This document shows, piece by piece, positions 1 through 11,000 of a DNA stretch of 64,000 bases. How positions within the stretch are numbered: position 1 is the first letter of the stretch; the number at the start of each line of letters is the position of its first letter. This DNA is from Bacteroidia bacterium (GTDB lineage Bacteria > Bacteroidota > Ignavibacteria > UBA10030). Where the stretch lies: the NCBI GenBank assembly GCA_022180565.1, contig BQML01000008.1, forward strand, positions 1 to 64,000, given 5' to 3'. Below the pieces are notes generated by a model. It was not told the DNA's origin, did no database searches, and worked only from the letters and a program-made list of their open reading frames with translations. The position numbers and the translations under genes were made by a program.

Positions 1-190
1 TCACCCAGGAAATCACTTCTGTCTTGACTTTCTCTTTGGCTATCTTATTGAGAGTCTTTTGGAAGGTTTCACTGACGTTGATCTGGCCAAGGGATGTAGA
101 AATAGACAGCAAGGTGAGAGCCAGTGATGAAGCGAGAGTCCTCTTGAAGGTTTCTCTGCTAGCAGGAACTTCTGATTTAGGATGACTCAT
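1..190 (-). CDS. partial hypothetical protein (N-terminal 63 residues)
   Basis: An open frame starts at an ATG at 188-190 and runs off the left edge without a stop, giving 63 residues. Residues 17-35 are hydrophobic and rich in Leu, Ser and Thr, which suggests a signal peptide or a membrane anchor. A helical-looking charged stretch follows. It begins 14 bases after the stop of the gene at 205-1488 on the same strand, so it is probably the last visible gene of the defence operon. There is no clear Shine-Dalgarno sequence. I do not recognise the family. Confidence 0.5.
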   Translation of the reverse strand, partial: MSHPKSEVPASRETFKRTLASSLALTLLSISTSLGQINVSETFQKTLNKIAKEKVKTEVISWV

Positions 191-204
191 GCGGAACGTG
201 TTCA

Positions 205-1488
205 TCAATCCGACTCCACAGCTTCGGCATAATCATCGAGAACACTATCCGACAAATGCTCCAAGTGCTTTTCTTTGGCCAGATCTCGGAGGCTATCGTA
301 TGATATGTACGAGCAAGTTTCCGCCAGGGGGCCGCTTTCCAAGAGGGAGAACACCGGGCGTCTGATTTCTTGGAACACTTTGTCGCGCTTTGCCGGTGGA
401 GCGACAATGTGAAGCTTGATTTTCATATTTGGCTGAAGAGCCAACAAATCGGCCATCCGCAGAATACCTGAGTAGACGGATGTGGTGTGCTCAATCTCAA
501 ACGCGCGAACAATGGATCTCTTGTTCAGCCATAAAACATCTATTTGCTCAATTGTCTTCAGTGTTGTTGTATCATAGTTGAGGGGGAGCCTCTCGAGGAG
601 GTTATCTTCCGATCCTTTCCAGAGCTTCAGAACAGAAGACCTATCGGCCTTAGGTATCCAGATTTTCATTCCCATGCGTGAGCCAATGTCGGCCAAGAGA
701 GCTTGAATGTGAAGCGATTCTCTAATCTCCTCCTGCAAGTCAACTTCCGGCTCTTCTGCCTCGGTATCCATCGGCACTGTCACTGCAACATCTTTATCCT
801 CCCTCTTCACCGTATGTTCCATTTTCCATAGAGCTTTCATTTCAGGGTAATAGCAGAATCGAGTAATTGTCCTTGCCGTCCCATCGATGCCAAGTGAACG
901 AAGACCCGCGAGGATGGCTTTATTGGACTTGACAACCTTTTCTCCAATGGAAGATGTTTCAAAATCGAAGCCGTGCGGAAAGCCAAACTGCTCGATCAGT
1001 TTTTGTCTATCTCCGAGCGAGATAATCGTGCCCGTGTGTACCGGATCGTAGGCAGCAAGAAACGCATTGATTGCATTCGCGCTTGGACCTGTGAGATTGT
1101 TCTTCCTACCCTGATTCATCTCGTAGAGTTGGTTGATGTACTTTGCCTTGATCTCTTCATCGTTTTCTTCAAAGATTCTCGTAATGATGCCAGAGAGTTC
1201 TTTGTCCGAGTGCAATTCGTTGAACATTCTTCTCCAGGCCCCCTGAGCAATCATTGCCCTTGCCACAGCCTCGCTATCCCTTGTGTTTCCCTTTGCATTC
1301 CTGTCAAGTATTCGGACGATTTCGTCGATCTCAGCTTCGGGAAGATCGCCAGACGGACCTGCTAAGACTCGCTCCTTCCAAAACCTACGGAATTTTTCGC
1401 TGTGTGAAGCCCAAATTGTATCTTTCTCCTCAGGATCATACTGCTTAAGGAATTCTGAGAATAGTCTTGGAATGTCCGATTTGTTCAT
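205..1488 (-). CDS. unrecognised defence-island protein with nuclease-like C-terminal domain
   Basis: A 427-residue protein encoded 27 bp after the helicase at 1516-6576 on the same strand. I do not recognise the N-terminal half (residues 1-240, mostly helical and charged). Residues 258-290 (HIQALLADIG, then IWIPKADRS) lead into residues 316-355, where Asp317 in IDVLW is followed by FEIEHT with Glu331 and Glu333, then SGILRMADLLAL. A hydrophobic strand with Asp, then Glu-x-Glu about 13 residues later, resembles the core of PD-(D/E)xK nucleases with the final Lys replaced. That reading is inference; no catalytic activity can be claimed. Its place directly behind a helicase and beside a methyltransferase fits an effector or DNA-targeting subunit of the defence system. 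Confidence 0.75.
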   Translation of the reverse strand: MNKSDIPRLFSEFLKQYDPEEKDTIWASHSEKFRRFWKERVLAGPSGDLPEAEIDEIVRILDRNAKGNTRDSEAVARAMIAQGAWRRMFNELHSDKELSGIITRIFEENDEEIKAKYINQLYEMNQGRKNNLTGPSANAINAFLAAYDPVHTGTIISLGDRQKLIEQFGFPHGFDFETSSIGEKVVKSNKAILAGLRSLGIDGTARTITRFCYYPEMKALWKMEHTVKREDKDVAVTVPMDTEAEEPEVDLQEEIRESLHIQALLADIGSRMGMKIWIPKADRSSVLKLWKGSEDNLLERLPLNYDTTTLKTIEQIDVLWLNKRSIVRAFEIEHTTSVYSGILRMADLLALQPNMKIKLHIVAPPAKRDKVFQEIRRPVFSLLESGPLAETCSYISYDSLRDLAKEKHLEHLSDSVLDDYAEAVESD

Positions 1489-1515
1489 ATGATACTCCGT
1501 CGTTCTTTTCTCAAA

Positions 1516-4500
1516 TCACGTTCTGCTAACGCGCCTGCCAAACACATCTGGATTTTCAGAAAGCTGCTCTTCGATATCGCGATCATAATGGATCACGATC
1601 ACTCGGTATCCCCGCTGAACAAGCTCATGCCTTATCGCTTGGTCCTGTGCCATCTGCTCCGGTTGATCATGAACTGAGCCATCGCAGAAAACACAGATAT
1701 TCGGGCTATAGAAAAAGTCGGGAATGCAACGAGGTTCTTGAATCGCTTTTTGAGCTTCATCAGGTAATCGTCGATGCGATTCTACCAATGCGTTCAAAAA
1801 CTTTCGTTCTAAATCTGACCTCGAATCAGTGAGGGAGCGCAGCCATTCGAGATGTGATGTCCAATCGCGGCCACCTATCCGAGGAAGAGTTTGGCTCGCA
1901 GCAAGGTCCAAGAGGATTTGCCGAATCCCTCGACGGTCAAGCAACAGAGCTTCAAACTGATTCCCATAGCTCATCAGACATTCGTAGCATGCTGCATGGC
2001 AATCAGGCTTTAGGTCATCGCCATTTTGGTTAAAGTGGCACCGCTCAAGCGCTTGTTGTGCTATTCGAGAAAAAGCATCTGCTTCTTCGACGAGTCTCTG
2101 GAGTACACCCGCACCGCCTTCCGTCGCTTCGTACATCAAGATGCTGCCGTGTTCTCCTTCTCCAATGCGTTCGGCAGCAAGCTCCGTCTCTTCAAGCTGA
2201 TACTCTTGTTCACAACCACGCTGAAAAGCGTATTGAAGAGTTGCCTGAACACTGGGGTTATCTCGCAATTCAGGAAGCAGGAACTTTATGAGGAGGATGT
2301 TATGAGTTCCAGCGACGCTAAGTCGGACATTCTCGATTCGTTGCTGTCGTGGTGGCCGTGGTCCTGCATTCGGCGCACTGTCAATGAGCTCTCCGGTTTC
2401 GAAATCGACAAGGAACCCTGGCTGACCGGCGGTTCGCCATCCGTGATTGACTCGTAGCAGAGTTGCTGCCGGTGCGTAAACCAGTCTGAAAATGGAAGAA
2501 CCGTTATGGACGACATCTGCCTCCTGGGTTCGAGGCTGCCCGCCCTCTTGTGCAAACTGAAAATAGGTCTGCACATCGTATCCCCGTCTCCGTCTTTCTT
2601 CTTCATCGCACGTGATTCGTTCCCGCCGTCGCACGCGAACATTCGGCATTTCCAACAAAAGAGGACGTAGGCTATTCTGGGCGTCAAAAAGAGAATTGCA
2701 AACTGGACAACGATCATCATTTGGATTCCAGAAGGCACCACAGGATAGACAAAGTCGCTTCTGGCTTCGACGTTCATCTAATCCACCAGGAGGTGATTGG
2801 AAGCTGGATACCTCCCACTTGGAGCCTTCATGATAGAGAATATTCGCCGGAGCAAATTCTCGAAGGGCAAGGAATCTCGGCCTCGGCACAAACTCACCCT
2901 CATCTCTCGGCACCCAGGCACGGACGGGCAGAGACGGGAAGTTGTAACCCGGCAAAAATCCTTCGCTGGCAAGGTAGCGATAGGGATAGAAATCGCCTTC
3001 CTCCCGACTTGTATTGATCTGGAGAAGCAGATTCCTCTGTCTCAGTGCTTCTTGTTGTCTGGCTTGGGCTCTCTGCTGGTCTTCCCGGGTCCTTGCGCGA
3101 AGTAGGGTGTTCTGCGCATCTAAGAGTTGGCGTGTAGCTGCACGATATAGCTCTCTCCACCTGTCGAACGCCTTGTCGAACTGGGCTGCGGCTTCTGAGA
3201 GAACTCGTTCAACCCATTCTGTGCTGAACCATTGAGAAGTAAAAAAGAATCCGCTGTCAGCTTTCAGCATACTCAGGATATGGTCTCGTAGGTTCGCTCG
3301 TGCAGATTCGCTTACCGTAAGTTCCGCTGCAACAGTTTGCCGCAAAGGAAGGCCTTCAAGCTCGGTTTCGAGGATGTTGTCAATTGATTGCCCGAGCGGA
3401 AGACGGAGATGAGCCAACCAAACGGCGTGGATGTGTGCGCGGAGAAGAGCTTCGTTTGTCAGATCAAGACGAGGCGGGCGGACAGTGCCAGCCACCATTT
3501 CTTCCTTTCGGCGGAAAAAATACTGATCGTGGCTGTTGAGTGCACCGCAATACGTGAAGATAAGCCCCGGCTGTCCCTGTCGCCCCGCGCGTCCGCTCCG
3601 CTGTGCATAGTTGGCAGGAGTTGGCGGAACGTTTCGCAAATGAACAAGATCTAGATCGGCAATGTCTATGCCCAACTCCATCGTGGGCGAGCACACTAGA
3701 TAGGGGAGCCTTCGCTCAACCGCATCCGATTCCTGGCTGAATCGCTTTTCTCTCCGCTCACGCTCGCCGGGCTTGACGACCTGTGCCGTGTGCTCGCGCG
3801 CCTCAAGACCTCGCAACTCAACCGGTTCACCCTTATAGAAGGCTTGAAAGAAGGCATTCACACTGGGGGCAACATTCTCGTACGATGGATGAGTTGCCCG
3901 CCGGCGATACAATGGGCCTGGACCCTGTGGGGTACCATCACCTAACTTCCAGACAATTCGAGCGGCATCTAATTGGAAAAACTGGTGGTCGTCAACAGGA
4001 TCCAGGCGTGCAAGGAAACCCTGACTCACAAGTAGACTCAGCAAACCATCAATGAATGTGTCGTATTGTTCTACGCTGAGACCCAATTCATCTCGAAGAT
4101 ATCTTCCAATTGCACTCCGTTCGCTAAGGCTAAATCCTTCAACGTATCGTTCTGATTGACCTAAACGCACAAAACGATTTGCTGTTCGCAGCTCATTGAT
4201 GTTCGGGTCGAGTCCCCAGAATTCATTCAGGTTCTGCACGGCGCGCTGGCGAATTTGTTGTTGCGTGTTTTCCCTCAGGCATGAGCTATTGATAGCAAGT
4301 TTTCTGCGGAACTGATTCAGAATGGCCCGGATGATGGTTGACCGTTCTTCGGGAGCGAGAGCGGCCATTGCTGGAAGCGACTGCCAGCGTTGATCGTCTG
4401 CGCACAAATCATCTAAACCCTGAAAGTCTATGCGTAAGAGTCCGACCTGCTCCAGATTGGGTTGAACAATACGCCAGCCACGGCGAAGATCTTCGTACAG

Positions 4501-6576
4501 GCGATACTCTGTCAGCTCTCGGAATGAGCGCCACACATCGGCCGCGGCGGAAGATTGAGGATCGAGCTCCGGGTTCTTTGCAATATCCCGAAGAGTCAAG
4601 CCGCTGGCGGACACTGTGGCATCGGCGACGCGATCGAACGTAAGTTCTTTTTCACGGCTTAAGGCCGAGTAAAGGGCTGAACGCAACAGGGAGACATGGA
4701 CAAAATCGTTGAAGTGGCCGGCTTGAAGAGAAGCATCCTGGCGATTGTCGGTGAAGGAGAGGAGCTTGTCCTTCGCAACCCGAGTTCGCACTGCGTTGCG
4801 AAGCATTGAAGTTGCCAGCACAGTGGTTGCGCTACTGCGCGCTTCGCTTGAGAGAGACGCTAACTTGGTAAACTCGAGTTCGCGGGCTGTATAGTACTCG
4901 CCGCAATTCAGGCAAAGAGAGAAAGATTCCTTCTGCCACCACATCTTGATTGCATGATCGCGGCGCTCCGGAGAAAACGTTCCGTCGGCGGATACCCATA
5001 CGGGCACAGGAACTCGATCGCGCCAGGTTCGAGTCAGTCTTCCTCTCGCATCATACCATTCTGCCGGGATCTGGTCTTCGGTCCAGTCATCCTCGTCGGG
5101 AGCAATCATCAAGTATCCGGCAATGCCATCACCGATGTCCTCTTGATTACCAAGGGGATGAGGGAAGAACCGATCGTCGCCCCGTACTACGTGATAGTAG
5201 TCCTGTCCGCAAGAACGGCAAAACTTGATCGGAACGAACAGCCGCCCTTCGCTTGCACGGAGTTGTCCCTCCGTGGAGAACTCCCTTGTGCTTGCAGCTT
5301 CAAACGTTGCGAAGAGGGCACGACCCTGTCCGATGAATTGATGAAGTTTGAACGCAAAGGCCCTGCCGCCGTCTTCACGTAACAGATTTCCGCCCCGGCT
5401 GAGAAGTTCTCTAAGATGCATTTCGCACTGCTCGGTAGAAGCGCCGGTTTCTTCTGCGAGGGTTTTTGCCGCCTGTGTGAGCGTACTTGGTTTGCGGCGC
5501 TTCAGTTTTCCGCCCTCCTCTGGCTCTACGCCGAACTTCCATTCCACCCAACGCGCCAACGGATGCCGTCGAAATGCTTCCAAGCTTGTGGGGATGGGTT
5601 GCGAAAGCGACGACGTCAGCTCGGCAGTTGTTGGTTCGCCGCCTTCTGTGAAGGGAACGAGCGTCTCTTCAATGACGTCCGATGGAACAAACGGATGTCC
5701 AAACAGGCGATGTGCAAAATCGGCGACGGCGGCGCGACGAGAAGCCGCAGTTGCGTCGGCACTGGCAACCATAGTAGCGCTGGTGCCGATGTGAATCAGG
5801 TGTGGCCCCGCGCTGCGCTCTTTCAGCCGGCGGATGAGCATTGCCACATCGGCGCCCTGACGACCGCGGTAGGTATGCAATTCGTCGAAGACAACATAGC
5901 GTAATCCACCCCCTGCTTTGTCCAGGAAGCGCTGATCTTCGGGCCGGACAAGCAGTAATTCCGCCATCACGTAGTTGGTCAGCATGATTTGGGGCGGATG
6001 AAGACGCATGCGCTCACGTTCTGCGTCCGGCGTCTCTCCCGTGTACTTTGCAAATGATACGGGAAACTTCTTGCCCGTTCGAGACTCGTAAGCCTTCGCC
6101 AGCGTCTCCAACGCCTTCTGCTGCGAGTTGACCAGCGCGTTCATCGGATAGACAATGAGGGCGGCCACCCGGTCACCGGTTTGCGGCTGACGAATGAGAT
6201 TGTCTATGATGGGAAGAAAGTAGGTTAGACTCTTACCGGAGCCTGTTCCGCTGGTGACAACATAGCTTTCACCTTTGACCGCCTTTTCCAGGGCCTCGAC
6301 CTGATGCTGATAGAGATAGAAGGGTGTACCATTTGCTGTTCTGAAAATTGCCGCCGCCTCTGCGGTAATCGTTCCTCTGGCTGCAAGTTCATCCACCGAA
6401 GCGGCACGGGCATACGAAGGGCTGAGTTGCAGCAGCGGTTCCGGCCACAACTCGGCTTCCTCGATCAGTGTACGGTCAACGAACTGCCGCGCCCGGTCAT
6501 CGGCAATCGTGACAAAGGAACGGACAAAGTTCTGATAATCTTCGAGGACGGATGTGTGAAGGTTGAAGATGCTCAT
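1516..6576 (-). CDS. large DEAD/DEAH helicase with DUF1998 and Vsr-like C-terminal domain (DruE/DrmA-DrmB-like)
   Basis: A 1686-residue superfamily 2 helicase. Walker A is TSGTGSGKS (residues 108-116) and the Walker B box is DELH (231-234). GTSATM follows, and the second RecA domain near 960-1005 contains [11 protein letters not shown] and [12 protein letters not shown] zinc ribbon ([10 protein letters not shown]...CPVC) lies near 1280. A DUF1998 module near 1420-1545 has EGGAGVL and the Cys-rich [15 protein letters not shown]. The last 110 residues contain PDFFY and VFCDGSVHD, similar to the Vsr endonuclease core. Helicase plus DUF1998 is the architecture of Druantia DruE, and of DISARM DrmA and DrmB if fused; those systems act against phage DNA. 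The ATG overlaps the Fic stop codon by 4 bases, so the two are translationally coupled. Assignment to one named system is uncertain. Confidence 0.88.
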   Translation of the reverse strand: MSIFNLHTSVLEDYQNFVRSFVTIADDRARQFVDRTLIEEAELWPEPLLQLSPSYARAASVDELAARGTITAEAAAIFRTANGTPFYLYQHQVEALEKAVKGESYVVTSGTGSGKSLTYFLPIIDNLIRQPQTGDRVAALIVYPMNALVNSQQKALETLAKAYESRTGKKFPVSFAKYTGETPDAERERMRLHPPQIMLTNYVMAELLLVRPEDQRFLDKAGGGLRYVVFDELHTYRGRQGADVAMLIRRLKERSAGPHLIHIGTSATMVASADATAASRRAAVADFAHRLFGHPFVPSDVIEETLVPFTEGGEPTTAELTSSLSQPIPTSLEAFRRHPLARWVEWKFGVEPEEGGKLKRRKPSTLTQAAKTLAEETGASTEQCEMHLRELLSRGGNLLREDGGRAFAFKLHQFIGQGRALFATFEAASTREFSTEGQLRASEGRLFVPIKFCRSCGQDYYHVVRGDDRFFPHPLGNQEDIGDGIAGYLMIAPDEDDWTEDQIPAEWYDARGRLTRTWRDRVPVPVWVSADGTFSPERRDHAIKMWWQKESFSLCLNCGEYYTARELEFTKLASLSSEARSSATTVLATSMLRNAVRTRVAKDKLLSFTDNRQDASLQAGHFNDFVHVSLLRSALYSALSREKELTFDRVADATVSASGLTLRDIAKNPELDPQSSAAADVWRSFRELTEYRLYEDLRRGWRIVQPNLEQVGLLRIDFQGLDDLCADDQRWQSLPAMAALAPEERSTIIRAILNQFRRKLAINSSCLRENTQQQIRQRAVQNLNEFWGLDPNINELRTANRFVRLGQSERYVEGFSLSERSAIGRYLRDELGLSVEQYDTFIDGLLSLLVSQGFLARLDPVDDHQFFQLDAARIVWKLGDGTPQGPGPLYRRRATHPSYENVAPSVNAFFQAFYKGEPVELRGLEAREHTAQVVKPGERERREKRFSQESDAVERRLPYLVCSPTMELGIDIADLDLVHLRNVPPTPANYAQRSGRAGRQGQPGLIFTYCGALNSHDQYFFRRKEEMVAGTVRPPRLDLTNEALLRAHIHAVWLAHLRLPLGQSIDNILETELEGLPLRQTVAAELTVSESARANLRDHILSMLKADSGFFFTSQWFSTEWVERVLSEAAAQFDKAFDRWRELYRAATRQLLDAQNTLLRARTREDQQRAQARQQEALRQRNLLLQINTSREEGDFYPYRYLASEGFLPGYNFPSLPVRAWVPRDEGEFVPRPRFLALREFAPANILYHEGSKWEVSSFQSPPGGLDERRSQKRLCLSCGAFWNPNDDRCPVCNSLFDAQNSLRPLLLEMPNVRVRRRERITCDEEERRRRGYDVQTYFQFAQEGGQPRTQEADVVHNGSSIFRLVYAPAATLLRVNHGWRTAGQPGFLVDFETGELIDSAPNAGPRPPRQQRIENVRLSVAGTHNILLIKFLLPELRDNPSVQATLQYAFQRGCEQEYQLEETELAAERIGEGEHGSILMYEATEGGAGVLQRLVEEADAFSRIAQQALERCHFNQNGDDLKPDCHAACYECLMSYGNQFEALLLDRRGIRQILLDLAASQTLPRIGGRDWTSHLEWLRSLTDSRSDLERKFLNALVESHRRLPDEAQKAIQEPRCIPDFFYSPNICVFCDGSVHDQPEQMAQDQAIRHELVQRGYRVIVIHYDRDIEEQLSENPDVFGRRVSRT

Positions 6577-7682
6577 ACCACCTTCTTCCCCTCAGCAGTG
6601 TTGATCAGTTCTGCGAGGACGAAAACCTGACCGCGACGTCCGCTCCCGCGCCGAAGCACCTCCACAATGCCGGCATCTTTGAGCTTTGAGATGAGAGTGT
6701 TCATCATTGGGCGGGTGGGCATGTTCTTCCAGGAAAGCTGGGAAATCTGAAACACCGGATGTGCGAACATCTTATCGAGTAACGGCACGGCAAATTGTGA
6801 GTGTGTCAATGTAATAACTTCTTCCTTCAGTCGGTCATAGAGAGCCATGATGTTTCGGGCTTTCTCTGCATTTGCCCTCGCTTGATGCTCTACACCCGTC
6901 AGAAAAAACTCTATCCAGGCATTCCATGCATCACTTGTCTGACCTAAACTGCGCAGATGGCTAACATAGGCCTCCCGATGTTCTTCCAGAAAAGCCGACA
7001 GATAAAACATCGGGCGCGAGAGCAGTCTTTTCTCATAGAGAAATAAGGGGATGATCATGCGTCCAAGTCGTCCGTTGCCGTCAAGAAAGGGGTGGATAAT
7101 CTCGAACTGCGCATGAACGATCGCCAGTTGAACCAGAGCATCCGGTCGTTGCATGTGATAGTACTTCTCCCAGTTGTCGAGATACTCTGGAACGAGTTCA
7201 GGTTCGGGCGGTATGAAATGTGCCTGTTCAATGGGAGTGTTCGGAAGCCCGATCCAGTTCTGAACCGTGCGAAATCTCCCCCTCGCCATATTCCTGCCCC
7301 GCACGCTGTCAAGTAATGTTGCGTGGAGATCCTTGAGCAGATTCAGGTTGAACGGCTTCTGTTTCAGTGCTTGTTCGGCCTGACGAAGCGCACGACGGTA
7401 GTTCATAATCTCACGGATGTCCTCTTGCCGCTGAACCTCGGATGGCTTCTCGCCGGCTTCGAACTTCAGCACATCACCTAATGTTGCCTGCGTACCCTCG
7501 ATGCGGGATGAGAGAACTGCTTCCTGAGTGGTGAGAGGAGAAAGCAGCAGCTCGGGATTAGAGATCCCTTGTAACACGCCATCGAAGAATGCGAGAGATC
7601 GGTTCGCGCTTGCGATCAGTGGGATGAGCGGCCCCCATTCAACCTGTTCCAACGGGAGCTTTTGTGGTACAAATGGCTTCAC
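6573..7682 (-). CDS. Fic family protein adenylyltransferase with winged-helix C-terminus
   Basis: A 369-residue Fic protein. The catalytic motif [12 protein letters not shown] is intact at 197-208, so the protein should transfer AMP (or a related group) from ATP to a hydroxyl side chain of a target. Residues 58-63 (SSRIEG) match the inhibitory [S/T]xxxE[G/N] helix of class II Fic proteins, where the Glu blocks ATP until released. The N-terminus is of the Fic_N type, and residues 295-369 look like a winged helix-turn-helix. The gene starts an operon: it overlaps the helicase by 4 bases (ATGA). It is preceded by a 333-bp gap with nested palindromes that may bind this wing domain. The target is unknown. 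Position between methyltransferase and helicase suggests regulation of the defence system or a guard toxin. Confidence 0.9.
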   Translation of the reverse strand: MKPFVPQKLPLEQVEWGPLIPLIASANRSLAFFDGVLQGISNPELLLSPLTTQEAVLSSRIEGTQATLGDVLKFEAGEKPSEVQRQEDIREIMNYRRALRQAEQALKQKPFNLNLLKDLHATLLDSVRGRNMARGRFRTVQNWIGLPNTPIEQAHFIPPEPELVPEYLDNWEKYYHMQRPDALVQLAIVHAQFEIIHPFLDGNGRLGRMIIPLFLYEKRLLSRPMFYLSAFLEEHREAYVSHLRSLGQTSDAWNAWIEFFLTGVEHQARANAEKARNIMALYDRLKEEVITLTHSQFAVPLLDKMFAHPVFQISQLSWKNMPTRPMMNTLISKLKDAGIVEVLRRGSGRRGQVFVLAELINTAEGKKVV

Positions 7683-8015
7683 AGGGCTCTAAACTTGTTT
7701 TTGCTGCAATATACGCAAATCAATTTGCATAAAGCAATAACGCTAATACTTTATGCAAACAAGTTAGCAGTTACTGAATTAGACACAAAACACCTTTAGA
7801 ATAAAGGGGTTAGCGGACGTCTCAAAAATCCGCCGAAAGCGGACCTCCAAATTCGCTCGCAGTCAGCCAATGTGTCCTTTTATCAAAGACACCTTCTAAC
7901 CAACCTATCCCTGAATAAAGAACAGAATATATGGTGCGCCAAACTCTTGGATTCTCATCGGATTTCAATATCTATTGACCCTTCATCTCTCCGCCGCCTG
8001 CAGACTAAACCGCCC
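7683..8015 (-). promoter_or_regulatory. regulatory gap upstream of the fic-helicase operon with nested inverted repeats
   Basis: No gene is seen here. On the fic side the sequence is AT-rich and holds two nested perfect inverted repeats. The inner pair is TTTGCATAAAG at 7724-7734 with CTTTATGCAAA at 7749-7759. The outer pair is AACTTGTTT at 7692-7700 with AAACAAGTT at 7757-7765. They lie 10-85 bp upstream of the fic ATG, where an operator or promoter is expected. Autoregulation by the Fic winged helix is an inference. The middle part has a small TCCGC/GCGGA hairpin near 7833-7846. Confidence 0.55.
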
Positions 8016-8037
8016 TTAGGCGGGGTGGCCCGGCGGC
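7990..8037 (-). terminator. strong GC-rich hairpin at the methyltransferase 3' end
   Basis: On the minus strand the last codons and stop of the methyltransferase lie in a nested hairpin. Outer arms are CCGCCGCC and GGCGGCGG, with an inner CCGCC/GGGCGG stem. There is no T-run after it, so intrinsic termination is uncertain; it may be a palindromic repeat that now supplies the C-terminus. It separates the helicase-methyltransferase pair from the fic operon. Confidence 0.4.
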
Positions 8038-11000
8038 GGATTCAACGACGACTTGTACGGCTTCCCTGTTCTCTGTGCTTCTAACATTGCATCGTAAATC
8101 TCCAATATGCGCTCCTTCGTTCTGTACCTGCCGTATGCTTCCTCGTCTTTTCTCTTGACGATAGGGAACTGCTCGAGGATGTACGACACGGCATCGCGAG
8201 GCCGGGGGAAGTGTTCTTTCAATGCAGCAAGTTGCTCTGGCGTTTCATCCACCACCGCCCATTCTCTATTCGCCATTCGCCACTCACCATTTGCTTCGCA
8301 AGGAAGATACAAGTGAAAAAACGCCGCGTCCAACTCGCAACGGATCTCGAAGCGGCGGTCGGGGTCCCAACGGAAGGGTTCTCCTTGGAAACCAACATCA
8401 TGCGCCATAGCAACCATGTCGTGAGACGTGTAGACAAGTTCAAGCGTCCTTGAAACAATCCAGTCCTTGGTTACTTCTCTGTTTGAGAATGGCATCAGCC
8501 CACCAAAATTCTCCGGGACCAAAATGGAAAACTGCTTAAGGTAGAAGTAGTTTAGATTAGTTCCTCCGACTTTCTGCCGTGTAACATAGTCTGCTACTAC
8601 AGAACTCATGCATGCCGTTAGACACAGTCGCTCAGTGCCTGCAAGCGAGGTTGTGAACAGAAGCGGTAGACTGTTGCCAACTGGTGTCTTTGGAAAGGAG
8701 GTTGTGATCAATGTTCGTTCATTTGTTGTGTTCGTTATGTTCCTCCACCCCAGAAACCACTTCGGGCTGAAACGATCCACAAGCTCTGTCGCAATTGACT
8801 CAGGGGAGGAGAGTTCGTTCTCAATCCTGCGTGCATCCTCATCGGACAAAGGAAACTCCCGCTCCATCTGAGCAGCAAGCTCGTCAGTGGACAGTCCTGC
8901 AAGAAGGGTGGCAACCTCTTTGTTGGGGGAGTACGGTACGGCATTATCCATCACACGGTCCGCTTTGGGCTTGAGCTTGTGATTCAAGTAGTAGCCGGCG
9001 AGCCAGCACGAGAGTACCCGCTGGATGCTCGGCCTGTGTTTGAGCCGGAGAGCGGTTGCCAATGGCTCGGGATATTTCGGGATAACGGATTCTACGATCT
9101 CTTCCTTCACCCAGTACCTTGGCTGAACGACGAAGTTCGGGTCGGCTTTCTCTTCGTCGGTGACATCCCTCACCTCCACTTGCCATTCGCCATTCACCAT
9201 TCGCTCTTCATACGTTGCCCAGCGGTGATCGAACTGATGGATCATCTTCGCTTCGTAAAGCGGTAAGTAGCGAGTAGCGAATTGCGAATGATCCGCCGAT
9301 TCCATTTGCCCCTGACCATTCGCTATTCCCTTTACAAAGATATTCCCTTCCAGCTCAAATCCCTCTTCTCTCAACTCCTTCGCCGTGCGGAAGTGGTGGG
9401 AGTCGTTTGCCATGTGAAAGAGGGTCTTGAACGAGAGTCTCCACGGGTTTTCTTCCGGACGATCCTCGGTTCGTTCACGCCATAATACAGGCACACGGCG
9501 ATATATCGCCTTAGTCAACTCTGCATCCGCCTGGCTGCGAAAGATGGGACAGTTGCCCGTGTTGGGATTGAGAAGCTCGATCTCCTCCGCAGTGAGTGTG
9601 AACCGCTTTTCCGGGCGTTTGAGGTCATCGGTATCGAGCGCAAAGAAGACGAACGTGGCCGGCTCCGGCTTTCCGCTCCCACGGCAGGTGAGGAGACTGA
9701 ATTTCATCCGACTATCAATTGCAGGAAAAATTCCTTTCCTGTTCTCAAAATCGAAGAGATTCACCAATGCACCGGAGCGAGTCATATCCTGGAAGAAAAA
9801 CTTCGTGGTATCGTCTGTGGCAATTCCGGTGGGCACGATAATGCCGCAACGGCCATCTTTTGCAATCAAGCGGCGAGAAAGCTCCGCAAAAACGGCGTAT
9901 GTGTTGATATCACCGCGCCCGGTGAGCGGGTAGCGACCGCCGTGCCGTAAGAGCATGCTTGCCGCCTGCGAGGAGCGCTGAGCGGCCACATACTCCTCGT
10001 AGAGTCGCGGACTTGTTTTAGGCAGTTCTTCTATCATCCTCGCTCGCGCCGCCTTTGTCGGGGCATTCGCTATCCGAGCATCGCGCACGGCAAAGAATTC
10101 CTGCTCCTGCAACTTGATTCTTTCCCACGGGGGATTGGAGAGGACGACATGGAATCCGGAGTGAGATCCTTCAGACTCGGGATGTTCACCTGCGGCGAAC
10201 ACCTCCGGGAACTCCAAAGGCCAGTGAAAGAACGCCTGTTGGTGGGAGTAGAGCGTTGCCAGTCCCATAACACGGGCATCAATAGGCCGACCGTTGAGGT
10301 GATCCGCCAGCGCACCGGAGGTAATCGGCACTGAGTCAGGTTTGAGCGGTTGGAAAAAGGCAGCCGTCCACAAATCGCAGGCACGTTTGTAGCGTTGCCA
10401 GGCTGGGTCATCGTGACTCTTCTCGAAAAGTTGCTTCTTGCGGCGAATGGTGTCAGGACTATCGTCTGCAATCGCATCAATTTCATAGCTGTGGGCGCTG
10501 AATTCATTCAGTGGAAACTCAATGTTGCGGCCAAACAAGTCTTCCTGTCCTTTCCGCTCATCACGGTTTCGTTGTGCGAATGTTCTGGCGGCTGTTTTGT
10601 CATCTCCTTCAAGTGGCTCGAATGCTTTGTCGGGGATCCCCTCTTTAAGCACCTTCAGGTCGAACACTCCGATGAGCGAATCGCCACAACGGATGCGATG
10701 GTCGAGAAATGTCAGCGGCTTACCCCCGGTATGACTTTCGAGCCAGAGAGCCACGCGGCAGAGATCAACGGCAAGCGGGTTCTTGTCAACGCCATAGATG
10801 CAGTGCGAGATGACATCGCGGGTTGCTTCACGGACTCGTTCCGGGGCAGGCTCATCCTCACCTGTGCGAAGACGAGCAAGCTCTTTACCTAAACGACGTG
10901 CAGCAGCAAGCAGAAAATGTCCGGAACCGCAGGCGGGGTCGCAGACACGGATGGAAAGAAGCGCGTGTTGGGCAAGGAGCGAATAGCGAATGGTGAGTGG

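Noticed and set aside
8260-9335. Heptamer arrays as a CRISPR
   Set aside because: The units are 7 bp and contiguous, with no spacers of regular length and no cas genes.
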